Positions 1 to 7,857 of a stretch of DNA of 64,000 nt are shown in pieces. How positions within the stretch are numbered: the stretch's first letter is position 1; every line of letters starts with the position of its first letter. The stretch is from Planctomycetaceae bacterium (GTDB lineage Bacteria > Planctomycetota > Planctomycetia > Planctomycetales > Planctomycetaceae). A model generated the notes under the pieces. It had not been told where the DNA came from. It saw only the letters and a program-made list of their open reading frames with translations, and ran no database searches. The stretch is taken from contig JAKFWA010000023.1 of NCBI GenBank assembly GCA_021732995.1, forward strand, positions 123,360-187,359. The letters run 5' to 3'. A program made the position numbers and the translations under genes.

Positions 1-50
1 CAGCCCCCCCGCTAACGCAGATTCCAGCAGAGCCACTGAGCATTGAGGGT

Positions 51-650
51 TCATGTGAGCTTCTCCAATTCATTCACCGCAGCCTGTAGCCGGACCAGTA
101 CGCGACACTTGGCGACTCGAACCGCCCCCACCTGCATGCCGAGTTTCTGAGCGGCTTCGGCGGGAGAAGTTCCCAACACGCCGGTTTCCCAGAAGGCTTG
201 CCAAGTGGTGGCCTGAACTTCGCGCTGCACTCGTTCGGCAGCTTGATGGAACAACACTCGCCGCAGTTCCTGATCGAACTCAGCAGTCTCGGCCGCCGCA
301 TCTTCCGGCAGTTGATCCAGCATGAGTTGCAGTTCAGACCCGCCAGCCGCGGTGACTCGCCGATCGCGTTGCTTCAGCCAGTTGATGACCAGGTTGCGAG
401 CCACTCGTCGCAGCCAACCGCGAAACGACCCGCGTTCTTTGGCGGGATCCCAGCGGTCGATGCTGCGACTTACGGCCATGAAGAGTTCCTGCATGACTTC
501 GCGAGCATCCGCGTCCTGCAGTCCATGCCGTCGCAACAACCGAAAAGCCACAGGCTCATACAGCGACACAAACTCAACCCACGCCTCGTGATCCTGCGAA
601 TCACGCAGCCGCAACAGCAGGCTGGCACGGGTCGTTGGTGATTGTGTCAT
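51..650 (-). CDS. ECF-type RNA polymerase sigma factor
   Basis: A 199-aa sigma-70 family protein of the extracytoplasmic-function class, which would direct RNA polymerase to a small regulon. Region 2 lies around residues 15-90, with the helix RNLVINWLKQRDRR typical of -10 recognition; region 4 lies around residues 145-190 (SPAEAAQKLGMQVGAVRVAK reads as the -35-binding HTH). Length is usual for ECF factors. The ATG is preceded by an AGGAA stretch. No anti-sigma factor gene is adjacent in the window: the next gene is on the other strand across a 280-bp gap. Planctomycetes carry many such ECF genes, so the regulon cannot be inferred. Confidence 0.9.
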   Translation of the reverse strand: MTQSPTTRASLLLRLRDSQDHEAWVEFVSLYEPVAFRLLRRHGLQDADAREVMQELFMAVSRSIDRWDPAKERGSFRGWLRRVARNLVINWLKQRDRRVTAAGGSELQLMLDQLPEDAAAETAEFDQELRRVLFHQAAERVQREVQATTWQAFWETGVLGTSPAEAAQKLGMQVGAVRVAKCRVLVRLQAAVNELEKLT

Positions 651-765
651 GGTCGTTTCCTAACCGTATACACACCCAAAAGCGACTGGCGTTACACGGA
701 ATGTGGAAACGTTTGGCGGCGAGAGTTCATTGCGAATTCAGACCGGGCGGTCGTGCTTTTGGAAC

Positions 766-851
766 ATTGAGCCACGGAGAGCACAGAGAACAGATTCGCC
801 TGGGAACCTCTGTGTTCTCTGAGCCTCTGTGTTCTCTGAGCCTCTGTGTTT
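766..851. repeat. dispersed intergenic repeat with a 17-bp tandem unit
   Basis: The unit CCTCTGTGTTCTCTGAG occurs twice exactly (807-823, 824-840), followed by a partial third copy (841-851). Upstream, 769-793 carries a roughly inverted version (GAGCCACGGAGAGCACAGAG), so the whole can fold into an imperfect hairpin. It fills the gap between the sigma factor and the PQQ-like gene. It resembles dispersed, non-coding repeats I know from planctomycete genomes, but this is recollection, not a search. Confidence 0.6.
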
Positions 852-929
852 CAATCTCCTCTGGTTCCGCAGCAAGACGGCGCCCGTGCGGATATAGTCC
901 AGTCGCTCGATCAACTTTAGGAGGATCCC

Positions 930-2288
930 ATGACTGAATTCGGACGTTTGTCATTGTTGATTTGCCTCAGTGTGCTGCTGGTCTCAAATTCAAGTCTTGC
1001 GGACGACTGGCCGCAGTGGCTTGGTCCACAGCGCGATGGTGTGTGGCGCGAGACTGAAATTATCGAAAAGATCCCGGCCTCTGGTTTGAAGATTCGTTGG
1101 CGGACGCCGATCGGATCGGGTTACTCGGGACCATCGGTTGTTGGCTCGCGAGTGTTCGTGACCGATCGCAAGATCAACGAAGGCGCTGATCCTCAAAGTC
1201 CCTTCCAACGCGGCGCCGTGCCGTCGTTGGAACGCGTGCTGTGCCTCGACGAGGCGACGGGAAAGGTCATCTGGGAGCATGCTTATCCGTGCGTGTACAC
1301 AGTGAGTTATCCCGCCGGTCCGCGTTGCACGCCGACCGTTAGCGGTGATCGAGTCTTCACCCTCGGCGCTGAGGGACATCTGAACTGCCTGACGATCGAG
1401 AAGGGCGAAGTGGTCTGGAGCCGCGACTTCAAGAAGGACTACGGCTTGCGGCTTTCTCCGACTTGGGGGTTCTCATCGCATCCGTTGATCGACGGCAACA
1501 AGCTCATCTGCCTGGTCGGCGGCGAGAACTCGGCGGTCGTCGCCTTCGACACCGCCACCGGCAAAGAACTGTGGAAGGCATTGTCAGCGACGGGACCGCA
1601 CGGGCCCGGCTACGGACCGCCGATGATTTACGAATCCGCTGGCGTGCGGCAGCTCATCGTCTGGTTGCCTGACGCGGTCAATGCGCTGGAGCCCGAGACA
1701 GGCAAGCTCTTGTGGTCCCACCCGTTCGGCTCGAAGGAAGGCCTCACGGCGCCAACGCCGCGCAAGTCGGGCGACATGCTGTTCGTAACGTCGTTCTACG
1801 ATGGTCCCTGCATGCTGAAGCTGGATCAAACCAAACCGGGCGTTACAGAACTGTGGCGCGGCAAGGGCAAGAACGAACGCCAGACTGACGGCTTGCACTC
1901 CATCATGCCCACTCCTTTTATCGTGGATGGCTACATCTACGGAGTCTGCAGCTACGGCCAACTCCGCTGTCTCAAGGCCGACACCGGCGAACGCATCTGG
2001 GAGGACCTGACGGCAACTGCGGCCAATAAAGCTCGGAATGCGCGCTGGGCGAATGCATTCCTCGTGCAACAGGCCGACCGTTTCTTCATTGCGAACGAAC
2101 AGGGCGAACTGCTGATCTCGAAACTGACGCCCAAGGGATATCAGGAACTCAGCCGCGCTCCGCTGCTGAAACCGACCGGTAATGCCGGAGGACGCTCGGT
2201 CGTCTGGTCGCATCCTGCCTTCGCGCACCGCTGCGTGTTCGCTCGCAACGATGAGGAAATCGTCTGCGCGTCGCTCGCCGCTGAATGA
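930..2288 (+). CDS. exported PQQ-like beta-propeller repeat protein
   Basis: A 452-aa protein with a Sec signal peptide (residues 1-24, cleavage near SLA-DD) followed by repeated blades with the pattern of PQQ-binding-like propellers (CLDEATGKVIWEH, AFDTATGKELWKA, ALEPETGKLLWSH, LKADTGERIWED). The N-terminal DDWPQWLGPQRDGVW is a hallmark of planctomycete outer-membrane-assembly/PQQ-like proteins. The ATG has an AGGAGG site 5 bases upstream. It is probably a periplasmic scaffold or a sugar-alcohol oxidation-related protein, but residues for PQQ chemistry were not identified, so enzyme activity is not claimed. It stands alone, facing the thiS gene tail to tail. Confidence 0.85.
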   Translation: MTEFGRLSLLICLSVLLVSNSSLADDWPQWLGPQRDGVWRETEIIEKIPASGLKIRWRTPIGSGYSGPSVVGSRVFVTDRKINEGADPQSPFQRGAVPSLERVLCLDEATGKVIWEHAYPCVYTVSYPAGPRCTPTVSGDRVFTLGAEGHLNCLTIEKGEVVWSRDFKKDYGLRLSPTWGFSSHPLIDGNKLICLVGGENSAVVAFDTATGKELWKALSATGPHGPGYGPPMIYESAGVRQLIVWLPDAVNALEPETGKLLWSHPFGSKEGLTAPTPRKSGDMLFVTSFYDGPCMLKLDQTKPGVTELWRGKGKNERQTDGLHSIMPTPFIVDGYIYGVCSYGQLRCLKADTGERIWEDLTATAANKARNARWANAFLVQQADRFFIANEQGELLISKLTPKGYQELSRAPLLKPTGNAGGRSVVWSHPAFAHRCVFARNDEEIVCASLAAE

Positions 2289-2317
2289 ACGTTTTGCTCT
2301 GAGCAACGGCTCGATGT

Positions 2318-2518
2318 TCACCCGCCGCCGACGAGCGTAACGATTTCCAGTTGATCATCTGGTTGCAGGACGCACTCACCGTGGCGCGTGCGCGGAACGA
2401 GTTCACGGTTACGCTCGATGGCGACGAAACGTGGCTGCAGGCCAAGTTGCTCAACAAGCTGAGCCAGCGTCAGGCCATCGGTGACCGACTTCGCTTCTCC
2501 GTTGATCGTGATGTTCAA
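2318..2518 (-). CDS. thiS: sulfur carrier protein ThiS
   Basis: A 66-aa ubiquitin-like protein beginning NITINGEAK and ending in VTLVGGG. The C-terminal Gly-Gly is the site that is adenylated and thiocarboxylated to supply sulfur for the thiazole ring of thiamine. The reading frame stays open well upstream, but the family's usual length points to the TTG at 2518; a GTG at 2527 is the alternative. Neither has a clear Shine-Dalgarno. ThiG, ThiF and ThiH are not adjacent. The upstream region consists of a palindromic repeat rather than a leader (no THI box seen). Confidence 0.85.
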   Translation of the reverse strand: MNITINGEAKSVTDGLTLAQLVEQLGLQPRFVAIERNRELVPRTRHGECVLQPDDQLEIVTLVGGG

Positions 2519-2555
2519 GGCGAGCACTTTTGATGGTGATTCGAGGGGATGAGCA

Positions 2556-2608
2556 GGATGGACACTCCTGCCCGTCCTCGCCCCGACGGACAGGATTGTC
2601 CGTCCTAC
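2556..2608. repeat. palindromic intergenic repeat (GGACAAT/TGTCC family)
   Basis: The core 2585-2604 is a hairpin with an 8-bp stem GACGGACA/TGTCCGTC and loop GGAT, flanked by GGACACTCCTGCCCGTCC on the left and CCTAC on the right. The reverse complement (GTAGGACGGACAATCCTGTCC) matches the element at 25921-25968 closely, so both belong to one dispersed family. It lies between thiS and the DUF1501 gene. Confidence 0.65.
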
Positions 2609-2844
2609 GGTCGCGCGAGACGCCTCTGCGATCGGGATAATACGACACGTCGAAACCCGACCGTGCGCGAAATATGGCCGGTTCGGAGAGACCGTCAAGC
2701 AGCCGCCAACCTCGGCCGATCATGTAAACAACCATTGATCCCGCCGCTTCGCCCCCTAGAATCACTACGCTCGCCGCACTCCGCAGCAGACTTTTGCTGC
2801 CCCGCTCCTCCGCTTCGCCTCCTACCTTGGTCTGGAGTCCCGCC

Positions 2845-4164
2845 ATGCTCGATCTTTTCATGGGGTCCGCACGTAATTGCGAAGGCGTTTCTCGCCGCAG
2901 TTTCCTGCAGATTGGTGCTCTCGGCGGCTTGGGGCTCGCGCTGCCACAGTTGCTGGCCGCGAAGGCCAAAGCCAATTCGACTCCTGCCAGCGATGTGAAT
3001 TGCATCCTGATTTGGTCGCAGGGCGGCTGCTCGCACCATGACACTCTGGATCCAAAGCCAGCGGCGCCCGTCAGCATTCGCGGCGAATTCAACTGCATCG
3101 ACACCGCCGTTCCGGGCGTCCAGTTTACCGAAGTGTGCCCGACGCTGGCTCGCGAACTGAACCGCTTCGCCGTGCTGCGCGGCTGGAATCCCGAAAACGG
3201 TAGCCACGGCACCGCCGACCAGTTCGTGATGTCCGGCCGCAAGTTCAACCCGGCCGTGCACTACCCGACCTACGGCTCGATCATCAGCTACTTCAAGAAG
3301 TTCAAGACCGCCCTGCCGCCGTTCGTGCAACTGGGCAGCAATGTGGATCGCCGCTTCGGCGGAGGCCAGCCCGGCATTCTCGGACTGGAACACGGTGCCT
3401 TTGAAATGCTCGCCGACCCGAGCGCCAAGGACTTCGTGGTTCGCGACATTACTCCGCCGACCGGAGTCTCCATGGACCGCGTCAGCCGCCGCCAGCAGGC
3501 GTTGCAGAAGCTCGACCAGCTGCAACGCAAAGCCGATCTGCAGCCTGAGAAGTTTGAAGCTCTGGACGACAACTTCAAAGCCGCGTTCAACATGATCACG
3601 TCGCCCGCGACGAAGCAGGCCTTCGCGATCAACGAAGAGTCCGCCGACCTGCGGAAGCGCTACGGCGAAAACAAGTTTGGCCAGAGCCTCCTGCTGTCGC
3701 GCCGTCTGATTCAATCGGGCGTCCGCTTCGTGACGGTCACGTCGGGCGGCTGGGACACTCACGCCAATAACTTCAAGTCCCTGAAAGACCGCCTGATGCC
3801 GCAGGTCGATCAGGGCCTGCCCGCTCTGGTCCAGGACCTCGAAGAGCAGGGACTGCTGGATTCAACGCTGGTCTTGTGGCTGTCTGACTTCGGTCGCACG
3901 CCCAAGATCAATTCCGCCAGTGGCCGCGATCACTGGTCCACATCCGGCTTCGCGGTCATGGCCGGTGCCGGAGTCCCCGGCGGCAGCGTGCTTGGTGCCA
4001 CCGACGACGAAGGCGGCGTGGTCGTCAAAAACCAGTACACCTCGCCCGACATCGGCGCGACCGTCTTCGCTAAGCTGGGTCTCCCGCACGATCTGATGGT
4101 GCAGGCTCCGGACGGCCGCCCCATCCTGCTCAACGAAGGCAAAGTCATCCGCGAGTGGATGTAA
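2845..4164 (+). CDS. DUF1501 family protein, Tat-exported
   Basis: A 439-aa protein with a twin-arginine signal (SRRSFLQIG near residues 16-24) and the DUF1501 core, which belongs to the alkaline-phosphatase/sulfatase-like fold: SQGGCSHHDTLDPKP, SGGWDTHANN, LWLSDFGRTPKIN and GRDHWSTSGFAVMAGAGVPG are family signatures with probable metal-binding Asp/His residues. The ATG at 2845 is preferred over one 51 bases upstream because it gives the usual distance to the Tat motif and follows TCTGGAGT. In planctomycetes such genes normally pair with a DUF1549/DUF1553 cytochrome gene; here none is adjacent. Substrate unknown. Confidence 0.9.
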   Translation: MLDLFMGSARNCEGVSRRSFLQIGALGGLGLALPQLLAAKAKANSTPASDVNCILIWSQGGCSHHDTLDPKPAAPVSIRGEFNCIDTAVPGVQFTEVCPTLARELNRFAVLRGWNPENGSHGTADQFVMSGRKFNPAVHYPTYGSIISYFKKFKTALPPFVQLGSNVDRRFGGGQPGILGLEHGAFEMLADPSAKDFVVRDITPPTGVSMDRVSRRQQALQKLDQLQRKADLQPEKFEALDDNFKAAFNMITSPATKQAFAINEESADLRKRYGENKFGQSLLLSRRLIQSGVRFVTVTSGGWDTHANNFKSLKDRLMPQVDQGLPALVQDLEEQGLLDSTLVLWLSDFGRTPKINSASGRDHWSTSGFAVMAGAGVPGGSVLGATDDEGGVVVKNQYTSPDIGATVFAKLGLPHDLMVQAPDGRPILLNEGKVIREWM

Positions 4165-4188
4165 AACATCCCGTTCGCGTCTATTGAG

Positions 4189-4857
4189 CTATGCAGCGCG
4201 GCGGTGCTCAGCGACATCGTAGGCCTGATCCATCGCGTCCTGGATCTGCTGCGTGTACGCCTCAATCTGGTGGCGATCGAGGTTGTCCGGGACATGGATC
4301 GGCGGATGCAGGATCAGTTTCACGCGGCTGAATGGCTTCGGGATGACGAGATCAGTCCAGTCACCCTTGATCTTCCAGCAGCGCTCACAATCGGCCGTCA
4401 TGGGCACGATCGGGCGACCGGATTTGGACGCGATATAGATGATCCCATCTTTCATCTTCCGGCGTGGCCCGCGCGGACCATCCGGAGTGACGGTGATATG
4501 GTGCGTCTCAGCCGCAGTCAGGGCTTCACGCAAAGCCTTTACGGCTCCGCGACGCGACGATCCACGCACAGGCATGATCCGCAGATATCGCATGGCCTCG
4601 GCGAGATAAGTACCGTCCTGATGCTGGCTTACGATCGCAGCCATATGCTCGGACTGGCCGAGAAACAACGGCATCGCGATGGTGTCATGCCAGGTGCAGT
4701 ACAAATAACGACCTTTGACGTTGACGTCGTAGGCGTCGAGATCCCAGTCGTTGTTCAAGACAACAAACTCTTTCCGGAGAGTACTAAACAGCAGTTTGAA
4801 CGACGTTACGAAAGCCCACGCAACAACTCGCGTCAGAATGCGACTGCGTATTTTCAT
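4189..4857 (-). CDS. lysophospholipid acyltransferase-like protein (DUF374)
   Basis: A 222-aa membrane-associated acyltransferase of the DUF374 family. Visible signatures are YLYCTWHDTIAMPLFLG (WHD in place of the NHx4D box), the conserved SQHQDGTYLAEAMR with VRGSSRRGAVKALREAL, and TPDGPRGPRRKMKDGII. A hydrophobic N-terminal segment (residues 10-27) would anchor it to the membrane. DUF374 proteins are related to LPLAT enzymes that acylate lipid A-type or lyso-lipid acceptors; the acceptor here is unknown. The ATG at 4857 gives the expected MKIRSRI start; the open frame continues 171 bases upstream without recognisable protein character. Tail-to-tail with the DUF1501 gene. Confidence 0.85.
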   Translation of the reverse strand: MKIRSRILTRVVAWAFVTSFKLLFSTLRKEFVVLNNDWDLDAYDVNVKGRYLYCTWHDTIAMPLFLGQSEHMAAIVSQHQDGTYLAEAMRYLRIMPVRGSSRRGAVKALREALTAAETHHITVTPDGPRGPRRKMKDGIIYIASKSGRPIVPMTADCERCWKIKGDWTDLVIPKPFSRVKLILHPPIHVPDNLDRHQIEAYTQQIQDAMDQAYDVAEHRRAA

Positions 4858-5070
4858 CAGAGGCCTCGTCCTTGAGGTCCAGAAATTAAGCCTGTCCCCG
4901 CCAATCGCGGCGCGGTCCAGTGGATCATGGTGCTCACCGCAAACGCCATCAAGATGAGTTCCAGCCGTTCGGCAGCCACCCGAGTTGCGGCTATGATTGA
5001 ACGCTTGAGTCGCTCGGAGACGACGCACGCGTCACGCAACTCAGCTAAGGCACTCTTGCAGGCTCAGGCC

Positions 5071-5586
5071 ATGAACCGACTGGTTTCTCTGATCATCAGC
5101 ATTCTCATTGTGTCTGCGGTCGTCGCGGCTGATGTCCCGAAAAAGGCGGACACAAAGCAGCCTGCCGTCGATGAGCCAAAGCGCGAGTTGTACGAGGGAA
5201 AGGTTGTGCTGGCTCAGGATGCTCTCAAACGACGCGGCATCAAAGTGGCAGACGAAATGAAGAATCAGGCGGTGCTCGAAACCGACAACGGGGACCTCAT
5301 TCCGATCGCCGCCGACTGGCGTGGACGCGCGCTGTATCAGGACAAACGTCTGCGGGATCGTAAGGTGCAACTCATTGGCTATCGGCGTTTGGGGTTGCCC
5401 TACCTGCAGGTGCTGATCATCTACACGTTCGACGAGAAGCAGCAGCGGCAGGAAACAGACTACTGGTGCGACGTGTGCTCCATTCCGATGTATGAAATCA
5501 AAGAGTGCGAATGTTGTCAGGGAGAGATCCGCCTGCGCTTCCGCAACACCAAGCTGCCTGATTATCTCGACCGGAGCAGCAAATAG
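5071..5586 (+). CDS. exported hypothetical protein with cysteine-rich C-terminus
   Basis: A 171-aa protein with a signal peptide (residues 1-20, cleavage after VVAA-D). The body contains a duplicated-looking beta pattern (YEGKVVLAQDALKRRGIKV, ALYQDKRLRDRKVQLIGYR) and a C-terminal cysteine cluster CDVCSIPMYEIKECECCQG that could bind a metal. I do not recognise a named family; similar small exported proteins with a closing Cys knot are common in planctomycetes. The ATG at 5071 is chosen because the signal peptide begins there; the frame is open upstream to 4927. It stands divergently from the acyltransferase. Confidence 0.65.
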   Translation: MNRLVSLIISILIVSAVVAADVPKKADTKQPAVDEPKRELYEGKVVLAQDALKRRGIKVADEMKNQAVLETDNGDLIPIAADWRGRALYQDKRLRDRKVQLIGYRRLGLPYLQVLIIYTFDEKQQRQETDYWCDVCSIPMYEIKECECCQGEIRLRFRNTKLPDYLDRSSK

Positions 5587-6036
5587 TTCTCGCCGGCTGG
5601 GCACTTATTCCTCAGGCGAACTAAGCGCGCCATCGCCCGATCACGCAACAAGAGCGACCGCCACATTTGGGCTCTCCACTGACGGCTTGAAGCCACCGAG
5701 TGGCTATTCGTTGCGCACTGTCTGCTTTTGATGCGGGCACTCGGCATCCCCGAACCAGCACGATCCTCGCCTTCGATCCCATGAAGACGGGATCCAATGG
5801 GCGTGGTTGACAACGTCTTGCAGAACTTTTGAACGATGATCGCCGCAGTTGGCACTGTGCTTGCTTCGACCACTACTTCGTGCTCGTAAGCAATCGGAAA
5901 TGCAGAATCCGGTTGCTCATCAAGGAAACTCTTTCTCGCGAGCGTTGATACCCCAGTGCATGAGTTTCGGTGGTCGCTGAGCGCCTCATTCAACGGAGTG
6001 TTCGTAACGATGCGCCCGTTTCTAAGGAAGTGAAAG
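5587..6036. other. 450-bp intergenic region, no gene seen
   Basis: Several open frames cross it, but none has coding character, a start site with Shine-Dalgarno, or family resemblance. It must contain the promoter for the DUF1559 gene; no confident -35/-10 pair was found. Confidence 0.5.
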
Positions 6037-7053
6037 ATGTCTCCTCGCGCCTTCAGTCGTGGGTTCACACTGATCGAGTTACTGGTCGTAATCGCAATCA
6101 TCGCCGTATTGGTGGCCATGCTGTTGCCAGCGGTCCAGCAGGCCCGCGAGTCGGCTCGCCGCAGTCAATGCCGCAACAATCTGAAGCAACTGGGCATTGC
6201 GCTGCATGACTATCATTCCACATACAACGTGCTGCCACCCGCGCTGCTGCATTCGGGACGGTATAACGCCGCCACGTTCTTCACGGGTTCAAACCGTGTC
6301 ATGAACACAACCGGGTGGGCGTTTCTGCTGCCATCGCTTGATCAACAGGCGGCTTACGACCGCTACGACTTTAATACGTGCTCCAGCACGTCATCCCCTT
6401 ACAGCATGCCCGCAGCGGGAACTGATACCAGCAATTCGACGATTATCAGCGCCATGCCTGCAGGCTTCATGATCTGCCCAACTCATTCCGATGGCGGCGA
6501 ACGATCCACTGCCTATACCGGCAATGCGTTCTATCAACGAATTGGCGCCGTACGTACGAGTTACCTGTTCGCGACGGGTGTTTTTACGGACTACGATGCG
6601 ACCTATAAGAGCACGTCAACAGATATCCGCCAAGCCACTTTTGGCAACAGCGGTGCCGCGAGATTTCAGGAAATCACAGACGGATTGAGTACTACGATTG
6701 CCATCGGTGAAGCTCATGGTGGCAAAGGTAAAACATCCTCAGACTACGGTCCGTGGGGACTGACGGGGACTCACACGTGCTGCCACGGACGTGTGGTGAG
6801 TGGTTCGTCAACCGACGTGTTGCCTGCCAGCTACGCTGCGACAGATGCACGGGACTGGAGGATTAACGCGGCCTATGGAAACGATGCGCTGGGGCGAGCC
6901 TATGCATGGGGCTTCAACAGCAGTCATCCCGGCGGAGCCGCCTTCCTGTTTAACGATGGGTCAGTGAAGTTTCTCAGCCAGTCAATCGATTACCGGATGT
7001 TTACCTTGGCGAATTATATCCATGATAACGAGCAAGTCGCCAACATGGAGTAA
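6037..7053 (+). CDS. DUF1559 domain protein (type IV pseudopilin-like)
   Basis: A 338-aa protein with the prepilin N-terminus RGFTLIELLVVIAIIAVLVAMLLPAVQQARESARRSQC (prepilin peptidase cleavage after Gly, Phe+1, Glu+5), followed by the DUF1559 domain: NNLKQLGIALHDYHST, a central region with AIGEAHGG, and the closing motif SSHPGGAAFLFNDGSVKFLSQSID. These H-X9-DG-type proteins exist in dozens of copies per planctomycete genome; their role in surface structures is not settled. The ATG follows AAGGAAG by six bases. The small lipoprotein gene downstream (92-bp gap) is the usual partner and is probably co-transcribed. Confidence 0.95.
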   Translation: MSPRAFSRGFTLIELLVVIAIIAVLVAMLLPAVQQARESARRSQCRNNLKQLGIALHDYHSTYNVLPPALLHSGRYNAATFFTGSNRVMNTTGWAFLLPSLDQQAAYDRYDFNTCSSTSSPYSMPAAGTDTSNSTIISAMPAGFMICPTHSDGGERSTAYTGNAFYQRIGAVRTSYLFATGVFTDYDATYKSTSTDIRQATFGNSGAARFQEITDGLSTTIAIGEAHGGKGKTSSDYGPWGLTGTHTCCHGRVVSGSSTDVLPASYAATDARDWRINAAYGNDALGRAYAWGFNSSHPGGAAFLFNDGSVKFLSQSIDYRMFTLANYIHDNEQVANME

Positions 7054-7145
7054 CCGTCCGGTATCAAGATAATTTAAATACACTTGAACGAGTCACTTCA
7101 GGGTGAGGGTTGCATCGCTCCGGGCAACCTCCAGGAGTAAATGAA

Positions 7146-7640
7146 ATGTACGTCTCTAATTCCGTGAAGGTCGGCGTTTGCCTGTCCCTGTTACCCCTGA
7201 CGTTCACTGGCTGCGGCTCTTCGGTGACTGCAGCACGTTCCGAGGTTAAGGGAATCGTCTCCATGGATGGCCAGCCGCTGGCTGGTGCCGAGGTGAAGCT
7301 GATCTCTGACAAATCCACAGGGTTTGCAAGAACGGACGACACGGGACAGTTTCAACTGGTTCAGGCCGTGCCACCTGGAAACTACCGAGTCGTCATCTCC
7401 AAGATCGAAGGGTTGGCCAATCAGGCTCAACAGGCTCTCCCCGCCGAACAGGGATTGGATGCCGGACAACTCGACGCGATCGCCATGACGCGCCGCGCTA
7501 ATCCACAAATGGGAGTTGCCCCCGCAAAGCCCAAGGAACTAGTCCCGGCGTCGTTCAGCGACATGCAACTGACCCAGTTAACTCTCGAAGTGCCGAAAGG
7601 CGGACTTCCCAACGCGGACTTCAAGCTGAGTTCGCGCTGA
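7146..7640 (+). CDS. carboxypeptidase-regulatory-like lipoprotein
   Basis: A 164-aa protein with a signal peptide ending in a lipobox-like TFTGCGSS (Cys near residue 21), then a transthyretin/carboxypeptidase-regulatory-like fold: VKGIVSMDGQPLAGAEVKLI, FARTDDTGQFQL and VPPGNYRVVI. This small exported protein regularly follows DUF1559 genes in planctomycetes. The ATG at 7146 follows CAGGAG with suitable spacing; an overlapping ATG at 7141 opens only a nine-codon frame. A strong terminator follows 27 bases after the stop, ending the two-gene unit. Confidence 0.85.
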   Translation: MYVSNSVKVGVCLSLLPLTFTGCGSSVTAARSEVKGIVSMDGQPLAGAEVKLISDKSTGFARTDDTGQFQLVQAVPPGNYRVVISKIEGLANQAQQALPAEQGLDAGQLDAIAMTRRANPQMGVAPAKPKELVPASFSDMQLTQLTLEVPKGGLPNADFKLSSR

Positions 7641-7667
7641 GCACTTCCGTTCGAAACTTGCTCCCGA

Positions 7668-7719
7668 CCGCCGTACTGTTTCCCGAGGCAACACAGCAGT
7701 ACGGCGGTTCTTCTTTTTT
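7668..7719 (+). terminator. rho-independent terminator
   Basis: Perfect 11-bp stem CCGCCGTACTG (7668-7678) / CAGTACGGCGG (7697-7707) with an 18-nt loop, followed by a T-rich tail TTCTTCTTTTTT (7708-7719). It closes the DUF1559-lipoprotein unit. Confidence 0.9.
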
Positions 7720-7857
7720 GCCCAAACCCTCAGTAAACCCGCGAGTTGTCGCAGTTCAGGTTGATTCCGATCCGCACGGACGCGAATTCCGCGCGTGATC
7801 CTTATGCTTCGCGATAGCAAGCAGAATCAACTCATGAGCTTTTGAAAGGACGACATC

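Noticed and set aside
2695..3762. Minus-strand open frame of 355 codons
   Set aside because: Antisense to the DUF1501 gene.
7110..7145. Upstream extension of the lipoprotein start
   Set aside because: The lipobox protein fits the ATG at 7146 with CAGGAG; the extension is not signal-like.
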